Shown here one piece after another: positions 21,315 to 32,732 of a DNA stretch of 64,000 nt (positions within the stretch are counted from its first letter, which is position 1; each line of letters opens with the position of its first letter). The stretch is from Rostrohypoxylon terebratum (lineage: Eukaryota; Ascomycota; Sordariomycetes; Xylariales; Hypoxylaceae). Under the pieces are notes generated by a model. It was not told the origin of the DNA. It saw only the letters and a program-made list of their open reading frames with translations, and searched no databases. The DNA lies in the NCBI GenBank assembly GCA_022497145.1, contig MU385978.1:1-64000 (forward strand), in the 5' to 3' direction. The translations under genes and the position numbers were made by a program.

Positions 21315-22314
21315 GATGTCGCTCCAACCACGTAGGGCGTAGAGGTACCTATCTGCCTATACTATAAACTAGGCCGACTTTGATTTCATCTTCCAAGTTG
21401 TTTACAATCAAGCTTTTGGTCTTTATGGAATGACATGCCATATGTCTTATTGTCTATAATCTCTCAAAATTTCAAGTTACGTCTTAATGAGTTCAGCTCT
21501 CAATTGGTGAACCTTGTCAATTACGTCATGTAATGCACTTTGACAGCATGGAAACATCCATGTAGTACATATGTCATAGGTAGGTAGGACCTAATAGTAG
21601 GCAGTGTAGAAAGTGGCATGTGAAGGAAGCTAACCTATCTAGGTACCGCGTCTGCGCGCACGGACCATGGATGTTGTGCCTGGCACTGCCTGCATTAGGT
21701 ACATACAGTAAATTTTAAAATCTTAATAGTATGTACGAAGGTCGCGGCCAAAAGTCTTGCACATCTTACATAGTACAAGTGACTAAAAGTGGGTATTACT
21801 GTATGAATTGAAAAGACTGTACACTGTAACTGCTAGTTTTAGTGGCTCAATCAACTAGACTAACCGAATACCCACTAAGTTCCAGCAGCTTTATCCACTA
21901 GATTATAGTGAGTAAAGCGCTGAAAGCCTGATCTTAAGAATTAATACAGTGTCCCGCAGTTGGTTACGTAAGTGTGCACAGACCAGTCAAGGTCTAGCTC
22001 ATGTGCAAGACTTTTGGCCGCGACCTTCGTATTATCTTATCAAAACCCAAAAAACCAAGCCCGACAGCCCAGATCCAGATCTTCTTCTCCGTTTTCCGTC
22101 CCGATCAGAGATCATCACCGTTCATCCTCCTTTTGTGTGGCATGTAATAAGGTACATCGTACATCGCACATCGTATCCTAATTTTAAAAGGGTGTCGAGT
22201 AGAAGAAAAAAAAAGAGGGGGGAAAGAAAAGTTTACAAGATCGAATAGAATCCGCCAATTACCTCAAATATTCCCATCTCTACCGGTACAAACAATTCGA
22301 GACAATTCAACTCC
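21315..22314. other. Intergenic region carrying a MITE-like element
   Basis: One kilobase between two minus-strand genes. About 30% of it is an inverted-repeat element (21736-22029). The promoter of the monooxygenase gene should lie in the part nearest 21315. Confidence 0.6.
21736..22029. mobile_element. MITE-like inverted-repeat element, 294 bp, TA target site
   Basis: A perfect 29-bp terminal inverted repeat begins CGAAGGTCGCGGCCAAAAGT at 21736 and ends with its complement at 22029. Each end is flanked by the dinucleotide TA (21734-21735 and 22030-22031), the target duplication of Tc1/mariner-type transposons. The interior codes nothing and has weaker inverted matches (GTGGGTATT against AATACCCAC). 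It is best seen as a non-autonomous element; no transposase is present in the window. Confidence 0.8.
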
Positions 22315-24759
22315 TTACCAAGGATATCTTGGTCCTAGTATGTGTCCGTTGGTACCTTGACCAACGGCCGACACTTCCACCTCATTATCCTCATTCATCG
22401 CGACCTTGAATTTGGTCTCGGCTTGGTCTTCGCTGAAATCATCGCCTTCCTCCAAATACCTACTGATTACTTGGTTGGCGATGGTTGCATCAACGCCATG
22501 AGATATGCTCTTAGCTCCGAGCTCGGGGAGATAACTCTCGCGTGCAATTATAGAACAAACGTTGGCATTGTTCTTGATTTGCAGTCGGACATTGCCAACC
22601 AGCTTATCCTCATCCGGGTTTGCTGACTGAGTGACCGGTCCCGCGATTTCGGTCTCAAGCTCCATGAGATACTTGTCCGCGATAAGAGCCTGTTCCTCCA
22701 AGTCAAATGTCAAGAACGGAATGATCTCGGTAATCCGGCTGGCTAGGGGAGCCCCGAAAGTGCTTATGCACTCGTCTCGGAGGCGACGGTGAAGCTGTCT
22801 CCTAAGAGTGTATTGCTCTGACCGCAAATCAGAATCGTGTAGGAGTTTACTGTTCTCCTGGCAAAACTCCGAAATAGTGTCGTCGAACTTGTTTGTTGCC
22901 AAGATCCAAATAGTTTGGGAACAGTCGACCTTTTGGCCACTCTGACGGTCGGCATACTCTCCTGCCAGACATTAGTTTCAATTCATACCACACCCATTGT
23001 CAGATCAGCATACCTTGATCAAATGGAGATAGAAGCGCTTTATGGGTCTCCCCAGTGGTCTTTTCGAACTCATCCAGGTATACGATACTTCGCTGCCTAG
23101 TTTTTCTCGCGAGGAAGCTATGCAAAGGCGAGCCCAGGTCGCTGGATTCGTCCGATTTCAGGCCGGCATAGCCGATTTCTCCGAGCTCTACCGATAGGAG
23201 GTCTCCTAATCTTCTCGCGAGAGTGTGTTTTCCATGCCCTTTCGGTCCTGCGAAGAGAAGAACTAGCGGCTTTTTTCGTGGCATGGCGAGGTGTCTATCG
23301 AAGATTAGATCACTTTTCAAACTGGCCGGATTACACTTACACAAGGAAACTCTTCCTTAAAGCCCAAGTAGCTAGTCTCTGTCCGATGATGGTTTGTTGC
23401 AACCCGAGTATTTCTACAGCATCCTTTCGGATGGCCAGAGTTTTCTCACGGCCAGATGCTACCCCTGTCTCGGACGCTTGCCAAAGACGATAACGCTGAG
23501 TTAGGCTCAACGCGGCAACAAGTCGTGGTCGAACTTCGGGCGTGTGCCAAAGCTTGTCCCCATCCGTAATGACATACAAGTCTGCATCTTCGGGCCCAGA
23601 TTCGGGGAGATCGCGGTCGAATTGCTTATAGTATGCTGTCGGGATGGCGTGAGGCGAGGCGCCAAGTCGAAGTAGTGTCTCGGTGGTCTTCGTCGCTTGC
23701 GCTCGGGAACGAGTACCGCGTATGATGGCAAAAGCTAGGAGGGGAAATCTGAGAGGTCCGTGAGTGGCATTCGGGTCGCCACCAAATTTGATCCAGTAAC
23801 GGATGAGCTCTGCGTTGTTGGTCTCTGCGATATAAAATGTTGCCGGAAATCCCTTAATCTCCGCGTTAAGACTTTCCTTCAAGAGACTTGTCTCTGCTTT
23901 ATGATAATAGCTAAGATAATCTCGCAGATCCGTCGCCGAATAACCGCTCTGGACAGCGCCGATAACTTTCTCGACATCAAATTGATCTCCTATCGTCAGG
24001 GGTTCGGTAGGGGGTAGGACTCGAGGTAGTTGATCATATTGTGAGAAGTCTGGTGCTCGTTCTTGGGGCTTCGAAGGCTCTTCCGGAGGCTCTACAGGCT
24101 CTGTGGGACTGACATTTCCATAGCCCTCATCAGCTGATTGCGTCGAGCCAGCGTTAAAATCAGCGGCTAGTACCTCGGAAGTGTTACGCTCGCTGTCCTC
24201 GAAGGATAGCCGCGTAAAGCTCGAGCCGAAAAAATGGACTTGACTTTCTTTGTCATCAGCGCCATAAGTCTATATTTTAATGAGTCATCTCCATATTACG
24301 GTACTTTTAACGGTTCTAGGCGTAGACATACCCAGGTTTTGACAGTTTCTTCTGCGACGTTGTCGACATTGCTGTCGTCTTGTACCTCCTGAGACATTTG
24401 TCAGTTGGACGTATCTGAGCATGTCTGTTACGAATCTACTCTACCTTCGACCAATCTTCTGGTATCTCGACTGGTGGACTTGACTGCCGTTCTTCGTCTT
24501 TAAAATGGTTGAATGGGCTGACCGAGCTGACCGCCGGGCTGGGTGGCTTGATGACGCTGGGTACGGGACTGGGCGATTTCACCGAACTAGCCGGCTCTAT
24601 TGGCTTTACCGGCTCGACAGGCTCGACAGGCTCAACGGGCTTCACGGGCTCGACCGTGTTAGCTGGGGTGGACGGGCGAAGTTGATTATTAACCTGGCTC
24701 GGATCGGGAGGTTGGCGCAACTGTCCCCTCCTCTTCTTCTTTGCCATCTTGGGAACCAT
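22315..24759 (-). CDS. Fungal AAA+ ATPase with ankyrin-like region, altered Walker A
   Basis: Five exons, 24759-24445, 24388-24332, 24269-23341, 23294-23014 and 22961-22315, join to 742 residues. The N-terminus is basic then Pro/Val/Glu repetitive (EPVKPVEPVEPVEPVKP). The middle has ankyrin-like helices (AETNNAELIRYWIKFGGDPN, TTETLLRLGASPHAIP). The C-terminal third is a ClpA/B-like AAA+ module: FAGPKGHGKHT at the P-loop (about 448-458), RSIVYLDEFEK as Walker B, ILATNKFDD as sensor 1 and GAPLASRITE. Relatives known to me read GHGKT at the P-loop; here His replaces the Thr/Ser that follows the Lys. The stretch between the P-loop and Walker B is also shorter than I recall and lacks the usual pore-loop segment. 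ATP hydrolysis may be impaired. Function is unknown. Confidence 0.85.
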
Positions 24760-26425
24760 TGGTTTTACTTCTCGAGAGTTAGAGCGAGGTTATATGCTAA
24801 TGGCTTCAGGTCGGATAGGGTTTATCGGATATATAAACCGCTCTAGACGCTTTGGATCAATTCGGGGGCTGGTAAACTATACGTACTGAATGTGTCTCCC
24901 AACAAGCGCGAGACACGCCTTAACATATCTAGTTTTCCGGCTCGTATAACGTCGATTCAATTTACTAGCGATGGGCTTTTTCGACGAATTAATCAATAAC
25001 CGCCAAGTAGCGTCACAAAGATAGGGCGAGACACGTCGATCCAGATTGAGTCTTAAGGGGTATGCACGCTACACGTAAAATTGGGTTAAGGACATATTTC
25101 GTAGACGACTCCAACTTTGACCCAAAGGTCGGAGTGACCTAAAGGCCAAAGTAGAGGCCGAAGTAGATGGCGGTCAAGTAAGTATCCAGTCGCTACACGT
25201 GTTGCGAAAAACCCATGCAAAAATCTCCGTACGGTCTGTAGTGGCTGTAGGGGTCGTAGGGGCCGTAGGGGATGGCCGGCCTAAGTCTAAGCAACTAGTT
25301 GCCTCAAGGCTCAGAACATCAGGCCTCAAACGCGACTACAGGTTCTCCATCGTCGTGCGTGTCGTCCGTCGACGAATGCGATCGACCTGTGTTACTATAT
25401 AAGACTATAAATATTTACAGCCCCCAATATTTACAGATGAATTCCTGCACGTGCGCAACTGCCATAGGTAGAGAATTGTGTTGGGAATCAATCATCGATC
25501 CATCGATCTTACCTCGACACCCCGGCGCGGGCTATCCGCTTTTCTACCTCTCAGCCAGCACCGTGTTGCTGGAACGCACTAGGTACAGCACAGAACCGAA
25601 ATTCGAAATTCGATAGGACCCACGACAAGTGGAAAGCAAATGACGTGGTTGCTGAGTTGGGAGAGCGAACGGTAGGAGTTAGGCGTGATCCCCAACAACA
25701 CTTATTGGTCTTTGACTGAAGCTCGCTCTGATGGGCTCGGGTATATATGCATGATGACGATACTCCACAACTTCGACCAGACTTCCACATCGAGCTAATG
25801 AAGGAGTGACAGCGTGATTCCCGCCACTTCGGGAGCGGGCCGTCCAAGTAGTTAGATTTCTTTTCCTGTAAGTCAACGAAGGTCATCGGCGACTCGCGCA
25901 GTGCGGGATGAGATCGTAGAGACCCAGACATTAGTACCCAATCTCGAGTCATCAAGTACCTAGGTCCTAGCCCTGGAGGTCCTGGGTAGAATATTCTGAG
26001 AAAAGGCAATACGCGGGTCCGACAACCAGATGTCGTCAAAACGCGGGGTTTGGAAGAAATGGAGAAAGAATATGCGAAACATGATCTGAGTGTAGGTCGA
26101 ATGAGAAATTTCTTGACTAACACGAATCCGATGGCTCGAGTTCGGGTTACCATTGTTCATTCCATTTTGATCATCGCCAAGTCAATATCACCAATAATAA
26201 TCACAAATACCTACCTAGTAGGTATCTAGTAGGTAACATGTGGGTATGAAAATAACAACATTGTCCCAACCTAGGTAATGACGCGACAACTTCTTTTTGA
26301 ATATCCCCATCTCAATACCCAATATTAATCCAGGTCAATGAATGAATAAAACCCACATCCAAGGTCAATATCCACCCTCCAGCTCCTGACCGTAACAAAT
26401 TCAAATACCGGCCACGAAGTACTGC
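24760..26425. other. 1.7-kb region without an assigned gene
   Basis: It holds the AAA gene promoter. An open frame of about 200 codons runs on the minus strand (26153-25551) but shows no motif and has a codon mix rich in Arg and Ser. The decamer GCGAGACACG occurs twice (near 24908 and 25026). Imperfect GGTCGTAGG/GGCCGTAGG repeats lie near 25250-25270. It may be decayed coding DNA. Confidence 0.35.
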
Positions 26426-27045
26426 CTAATTACTATTAAAGTAGTTAAAGGCCAGCAATGGCCCTAGTTTGATTTCCTCCCCCCATGCGTCGAAGTTATA
26501 CCGGATACGTCCCCCGAGGCCTAGCTCCTTGCCGCCGGGCGGCGCATATTTCTTCCCGTCAAGACCCTCGGGCTGTTCGTACAGGAAGAAGCAATACCGA
26601 TGCGGGGCACTGATGCCCGGGGCACCGACCCCGATATAGTTAGCTATGAACGGTTCCGTGGCCTTGAGGCTGAATCCGCCACCCTCCTTAGGCTCTGCCT
26701 TGAAGCCGGGCTGGATCCAGTGCAGGGCCGGGCTAAGTATGTTGAAGGAGGGGAATGGGGCGTCAAGGTCTAACGCGACGACTAAGTAAGTCTTCTCGGG
26801 CGATAGGTCCGTGAAGCTCAGCTCTGGTACGTCTTGCGCCTCTAACATTAAAGGATTTAAGTTAGTCTAGGGCTGTGGCATCCTATTGCGATCTTTCCTT
26901 CTTCCACCCCTTAGTGCTTACCTGGTTTCGGGATGTGCTGTCCAGGCTGAACGTTGGCGTGTTTGCCGACGGCTAATCCCAGAATCTTGGACTTGTCATT
27001 CTCGATTAGCGACAGGGCAGCCTTGGCGCTGTTTTGAGACGGCAT
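26426..27045 (-). CDS. Phosphatidylethanolamine-binding protein (PEBP/TFS1) family
   Basis: PEBP proteins bind phospholipid head groups or act as inhibitors; yeast TFS1 inhibits carboxypeptidase Y and Ras-GAP. Two exons, 27045-26922 and 26841-26426, encode 179 residues. Landmarks are VQPGQHIPKP, ELSFTDLSPEKTYLVVALDL with the DLDAPFPS block, LHWIQPG, IGVGAPGISAPHRYCFFLYE and GGRIRYNFDAWGEEIKLGPL. These form the anion-binding pocket typical of the family. No signal peptide is visible, so it is likely cytosolic. A CCTAGG palindrome cluster begins 6 bp upstream of the start codon and would lie in the 5' untranslated region or core promoter. Confidence 0.93.
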
Positions 27046-29535
27046 GTCGTAGGACCTAGGACCTAGGTAGCGTTAAGTCCGATGGATGGAATCGCTAACA
27101 AGTCCTGTAAAGATAGACGTTTGTAGGGCTAATAAGACAGCTCTGACGATAGATACCTACGATAATATGAACGTTACCAAAAAAAAAAAAAATTGAAAGA
27201 ACCTTACCAACCTCAGTATATACCTATCATTTAGGAGGGTTTTATTTATTTATTTTTTGGTCCAATTGCTAAAGTCCTTGATTCCATGTCTAACCCCTCT
27301 ATTCCGTTCCGTTTGAATATCTAAGGATTCGGGATAATTTAAAAAGAATTTCAATAGCCGGAGATTAGTGACAAAGTCCGCCAAGATTGCAACGATAAGC
27401 AGAAGATCATTGGATCATTGGGCGTGATGCAAGCTCAAAACCCACCGCTAGCACTTCAACTGCCGTCTTTAGCTGCTCGAACCGCCAGCAACAATAGCGC
27501 TATTATTCGACCCCTTACCAATTGCAACGTATCACCCTGAACTCCTCGACTGCGCCATTTTGATCATGGTGAAATAATGTGGTTTTAGTATTTATATAGC
27601 CGTTGCGCATTCACATCAGACTAGGTACCTATTCTATGCTTAAGCAGCAACATGACTATCACAACGCTATAAATCCTCTTTATGGATTGCGCCTTGAAAA
27701 CCACGAAGTTGAAAATCCAGTTTTTACCCAAGCCTACCTACCTACTCTCACGGCATACATACATTAAATGTCTACTGCGTAGGTAGAATTAAGGAATATC
27801 GGACTCAAGGTCACTTATTAGGAAAACTTGTGGATGTTAATTATGAACCATACAGTGGCATACGCGTATCTGCAGCGCTTATGTAAAGGTATCATTGACG
27901 GTTGTGGTACTGGGATGCAGGGTTGGTAATCCCCTTCACAAGGACAAGGGCATCACTGCCTTCTCATCTTAATCAACAACACTTTATTCCACGCGCAACA
28001 CAACTTTCAGACTGCCGTTCAGCCTCAATATGGTTGGTGTACAGCCTGGAATACCCTTACTTAGACGAAATTATGCGTGACACGTCTATTTCGGAGTGAT
28101 GACCCTGAAAATGAGCGTATGACAAGTTTCGGGACAATATTGCCAACATGCAATCCCCTGTGAGCTCATAACCACTGGAACTAAAGCATTCGTAAGTGTT
28201 CCACGGAAGAAAAAGTTGGCGGCTGTACCTATGGTCGTAAATAAATAATGTTACTCGGTCTGACATATACAAGCGACAATGAATGAGCGAATGACATTGG
28301 TAATGATCCCGTTGATGATGTCAGGGCACGTCGGCAACGAAGCCGCCAAGCCAAGGTCAGCCCCGGTGAGGATTTTGCGAATCCCTTGCTAATTATGAAC
28401 TTCCCTTTGCTACAGAGCCAAGAATTCATTAAGAAGCACATCTTTCTTGGCGCTTGATGTGGGATTACCAAACGGCATTCAGATAAACAAAAATAACCAA
28501 AAAAAATGAAGCTATATTACGTATTGAACTATCGAGAGAATCTTACTCCATAGGTGAATAACACTTCCCAGTGATTTCAATATATGAATATAGACCCCGC
28601 TAATTGGATCCATCTATAATACAAAATAACAACTCCCCTAGGATCTAGGTGAGCACCTAGGTCCTAGGTACAGCATAGATACTTAATAATTATTACCTGA
28701 GAGTTCCAAGGTTGTGAGAGAGACGTTGAACTCGTGATCTATATATGAAAGGACGTGTCATTTTGTGTTGAAGCTTCTACTCAATCAGACCGTCGCTCAA
28801 AGGCAGGCCACTAGCCTACCATGAAGAGATAATACCTAAGGGATGATGCCGCAATTTCTCCATCATTTTGCTGTTTGACGACGATGAAACCTATGCACAT
28901 ACCTACATAGGCTCTAGGAAGCCACCGTTAAACAATCGACGTAACAGCATCTATGGATATATCGTACAAGTAAAAAAAAAAAAAAAAAAAAAAAAACCGA
29001 GCCTACCTACTAGTTCTATGATACCTAAAGCAAGGTGGAATCTGGATAGGAAGCCTTGGGACACATCGAAAGATGATAGGTGTGGGGTACCTACTAGGTG
29101 TTAGCTTACCCTAGCCACTATTATTAGACAACCTTGCTGCCTTGGAACTTTAGATCCTTCAACTAACTACGCATTCTTGACAGTTGCCTTTTCAGGGTTG
29201 GTAGCTTATTTGAAACATGTTTCTATCGCGCGAAGGCCTCGTACGGAGACCGAAGAACATCCAAATAGGATTGAAACCGTACTAGAGAGACTTGGTGATT
29301 CCTCTTAGAACTCCTAGCAATATCGCCGACGTCATCTAGTAACGTACCCAGGTGGGTATCAGGTAGGTATGTATTAAAAAAGTGTATAATAGAAACGTCT
29401 TCCGGTGTTCATCTGGTCTTTTTCATCCCACTATCTGTCCGATATGTCTACCTAGTTGCAAGTCAACGCAATATTTGTTTTTCGATTCAGTCCTTAGTCT
29501 TGTTCGCTTTACTGTTGAATTCAATCTTTTCCAAC
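27046..29535. other. 2.5-kb intergenic region
   Basis: Long spacer between two divergent genes. It contains CCTAGG palindromes at 27051-27070 and 28636-28671, a run of about 25 A at 28972-28996 and only short open frames without motifs. The last few hundred bases should be the AA9 promoter. Confidence 0.5.
28636..28671. repeat. CCTAGG palindrome cluster
   Basis: CCTAGGATCTAGGTGAGCAC followed by CTAGGTCCTAGGTAC, able to fold back on itself around GTGAGCAC. Confidence 0.75.
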
Positions 29536-30443
29536 ATGCGGTCTTTCTCTACTGTATTCCTGGCTCTGGCAGCCGCGGGCGAGGTCTTCGGACACGGCCA
29601 TGTTCGCCGGGTGGTCGCGAACGGAGTAACGTATAAGGGATATGAGCGTTGGTCAAACGACGATCAGAGTAAGGTCGTCTCGTGGCATTTCACGACTGAA
29701 GACGAAGGCCCCGTTCCGGTATCCAGAATCAACAGTCCCGATATCATATGCCACGAAGGCGCAACTAATGCCGGGGCATCGGTCCCGGTAGCTGCGGGCT
29801 CTCAGCTACAGATCGTGCGCTTCAACACGATAGGAGGCTTTGAGCACCCGGGCCCTGAGATGCATTATCTTGCCCCCTGTGGCGATGCTGGCTGCGAAAA
29901 AGTCGACAAGAACAGCCTTCGATTCTTCAAGTTTTACCAGAAGGGTCTCGTCCAGCCCGGTATGGCAGATAGCCCGAGCTGGAACACCCAAAAGTGGGCT
30001 ACTACAGAAGTCCACAAGCACCGTCAACAAGAGGGAGACGGTTGGATTGACACCTATACCGTCACGATCCCCCAGAACGTCAAGCCAGGCGCTTATATCC
30101 TTCGACACGAGGTTCTAGGGCTACACAAGGCTCAAGACGGCCAGCCCGAATTCTATCCCCAGGTTAGTACAAGTTTGATTGGAACGAAAATCTGATCGGT
30201 TGTCCCTGACAGAAATAGTGTATCAACCTTAAAATAACGGGTTCTGGTAACCAGCAACCATCGGGTGTGCCCGCCACCCAAATGTATAAGAGTAGCGACC
30301 CTGGAGTCGCCATCAACATCTGGGTCGATTTGAAATCTTACCAAATTCCTGGCCCACCGGTTTCCAGCGCTTTCTCGAAAAGGGGTCTTGAGAACACCAC
30401 TCCCAAACGACACCCACGAAACCTGAGACCGCATCATGTTTAG
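29536..30443 (+). CDS. AA9 lytic polysaccharide monooxygenase
   Basis: A secreted copper enzyme that oxidatively cleaves cellulose or related glucans. Two exons, 29536-30162 and 30219-30443, give 283 residues. A signal peptide of 19 residues is followed by HGHVRRVV, so His20 becomes the N-terminal copper ligand. The second ligand is the His in FEHPGPEMHYLAPC (about residue 104). The axial Tyr207 lies in EFYPQC, which continues into INLKITGSG. The IPQNVKPGAYILRHEVLGLH block is typical of AA9. The position two before the Tyr is usually Gln in AA9 and is Glu205 here. No cellulose-binding module is present; the tail after about 240 is Ser/Pro/Arg/His rich and ends RPHHV. Confidence 0.93.
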
Positions 30444-31081
30444 AGACTTTTGCGTGTTCGTTGCCATTGAATCGGCAGTATATTACCTACGGGTCAGGAT
30501 GACCGACAGGTGCTCCCCATTCCTTACAACCCTCCCACATTCAATTCTTATTGTATATATACACATCAATGAATGCTACTGTATAGTATATACCTAGATT
30601 TACGCGTCTTGACTGCCTTCATACCTAAGTAGTGTGTTATTGGGTAGGAATAAATAGAAATATTCGGTATTTCAAGAGAATACATACTAGTCTCCACAGG
30701 CCTTCTGTTTTACCTAGCAGCGTAGCCTTTCTCAGAACCGCTACGTGGTTCTTTGTGTTAAGAGATAAAGAATACGTAGTGGTATTTATATGAGTGAATT
30801 CTCATAATAGAACCTGATCTTCTTTGTCACGAATTATCCTATTGTTCTAACGCAAGGTAGCTTGGTTCAGCTTCTATTAACAAAGGGTTTACAAGAACTA
30901 ATGATGAAACTATTTATCTTGCTTCTGGGCAATCTCAAGTTTATTTTCTTCCACTAACAGAAACTTAATACAGTCTAGAACATCATTGCCTTACCTATCT
31001 GTTTGCCTACTTAGCAGGTAGGCACTCTTCCTCTGCCCTGTCGACATAGAACTTTGCTACCTACCGGTAACAAGAGTGGCA
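30444..31081. other. Intergenic region
   Basis: A 638-bp spacer, AT rich, with no supported feature beyond the expected AA9 3' region and the next promoter. Confidence 0.5.
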
Positions 31082-31855
31082 ATGGCTGCGCCCAGCCGTC
31101 AGCAGCCTCGGCGCGCTGTTCGAGATAACAGAGATGTATCACTTTCCCAAGCGCGCCGCTCTATTAAGCTACACAATTCGAGAAGTGGGATCAAGAAACC
31201 AAAGGATCAGCAAGGAGTCAAGCAAAGTAAAAAGGGAGGAAAATATCCGTTTCGCGCGCGAGCGAAAGCAACAAAAGCGCTAGAGCGAAGAGTTTCCGCG
31301 ATGGAGACCGAAGCAGCGTTGCTAGAGCAGCGAGAACTTCTAGGTATCGTTTCGGAGCCAGAGATTGTTTCCCCTAAAACCCAATATATAGCGACGCCGA
31401 AACCAGCCAAGCCCAAGCGGGTTCGCAAGAGAAGGCAATCGGTTGATATGTATATGGATTACTTCCTCCTCTCGGACGAAGAAGGGGGAGAAGGAGAAGG
31501 AGGAGAAGGAGAAGGAGAAGGAGGAGAAGGAGAAGGAGAAGGAGGAGAAGGAGAAGGAGAAGGAGGGAAGAATAAAGGGATAAAGGGGACCGACCAGCTT
31601 AGACGAGGGGATCGCTGGATTCCAGAGATGGAGCACCGACGCCGTCCTGCGCGCAAGCCAGAGTCGGTGCCTTACCAGATCTGGATGGCCTACTCTCTCA
31701 TGGATGACTACATTTACCGACATTCGATAACAGACTCAGAGGCTCTCACTCATCCCCTGATGGATGATGTATATTCGTTCCAAAATGGCGGCCCGCAGCC
31801 GGTGACGCCGGCGGGATTTCAGTGGAACGAAAGCCGTAACCTGGTACCCGCCTAG
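31082..31855 (+). CDS. Basic low-complexity orphan protein with Gly-Glu repeats
   Basis: A 257-residue intronless frame; translation is placed at the ATG at 31082. The first 70 residues are strongly basic (RRAVRDNRD, KKGGKYPFRARAKATKALERR) with a short coiled coil (about 60-95). KPKRVRKRRQS near 120 resembles a nuclear localisation signal. Residues 140-170 are a Gly/Glu repeat (EGEGGEGEGEGGEGEGEGG) encoded by purine-only DNA. The C-terminal third has normal composition (VPYQIWMAYSLMDDYIYRHS, GGPQPVTPAGFQWNESRN). I do not recognise it. Length and composition suggest a real but lineage-specific gene. Confidence 0.5.
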   Translation: MAAPSRQQPRRAVRDNRDVSLSQARRSIKLHNSRSGIKKPKDQQGVKQSKKGGKYPFRARAKATKALERRVSAMETEAALLEQRELLGIVSEPEIVSPKTQYIATPKPAKPKRVRKRRQSVDMYMDYFLLSDEEGGEGEGGEGEGEGGEGEGEGGEGEGEGGKNKGIKGTDQLRRGDRWIPEMEHRRRPARKPESVPYQIWMAYSLMDDYIYRHSITDSEALTHPLMDDVYSFQNGGPQPVTPAGFQWNESRNLVPA

Positions 31856-32732
31856 TTCAAGGGACAGAGTTTCACTCAATGATTATTTCCAACTTAGGTT
31901 TAAATAGATGTTTGTCAGTTATGTTACGTGCTGTACAATATTTCACACTTTTTACTTGGGTCAAAAGCGATTTAATTAGGTAGTTCTCTGGCCGTTTCGG
32001 CGCCTGTGCATTGGACTTTAGACTTGACATTCTGCCGGAGCATTCTGTATATGCAACCATGCACTATTGCTAAGGAATTTACAATCTGGGACATAACTAC
32101 TTACGGATCAACCAGCCCGGTCATGCTATAATAGACACCTACCTACCTATATAGGTCGATGTGCAGGTACATTTCTGCAGAAAGGCCCCTCCACTTCTTA
32201 CGTGGAGAGAACATAGAGCGTAGAGTGCACATTCGGAAAAAAAGTTTGATTTGAAGATTTAGGTTAATCATTTGCTATGAAGCTCTATATAAGGAACTTC
32301 AAGCAACGTGAATAATAAATAGGTACTTAGTATGGGAGGTAGGCAGGTAATTCCGGAAACTTACGAATCCTTGAGGCTTAGGTTTTATTTGAGCTTCTGG
32401 TGCTCATGGGAATAGTGCCAATGCAAGGTAGATCTGGAATTGACGCCTAGGTATCTATGCGGATATCTACTATAGACCTACGTAAACCTACTAGTACTGG
32501 AGATTCCTCCTGGACCTAGACCTAGGGCCTAGCTGCCTACGTAGCTGGCCACTAATAAAAGGGGTTTCTAACTGCCCCACTACACTATTAGTACTACACT
32601 CTTACTCACTATACTACTATTACGTTTATGAAATGAAATTGCGTGATTCATCTACTCCTCTCCAACGTCTCCTGGACAACCTTATCATTTTCCAAGGCGG
32701 TATCGAGCATTCGATCTACCCGTCTCTACAAA
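31856..32732. other. Intergenic region with CTAGG motifs
   Basis: 877 bp without a gene. GGACCTAGACCTAGGGCCTAG lies near 32512-32532, and a CACTATTAGTACTACACTC stretch lies just before the permease gene. Confidence 0.5.
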
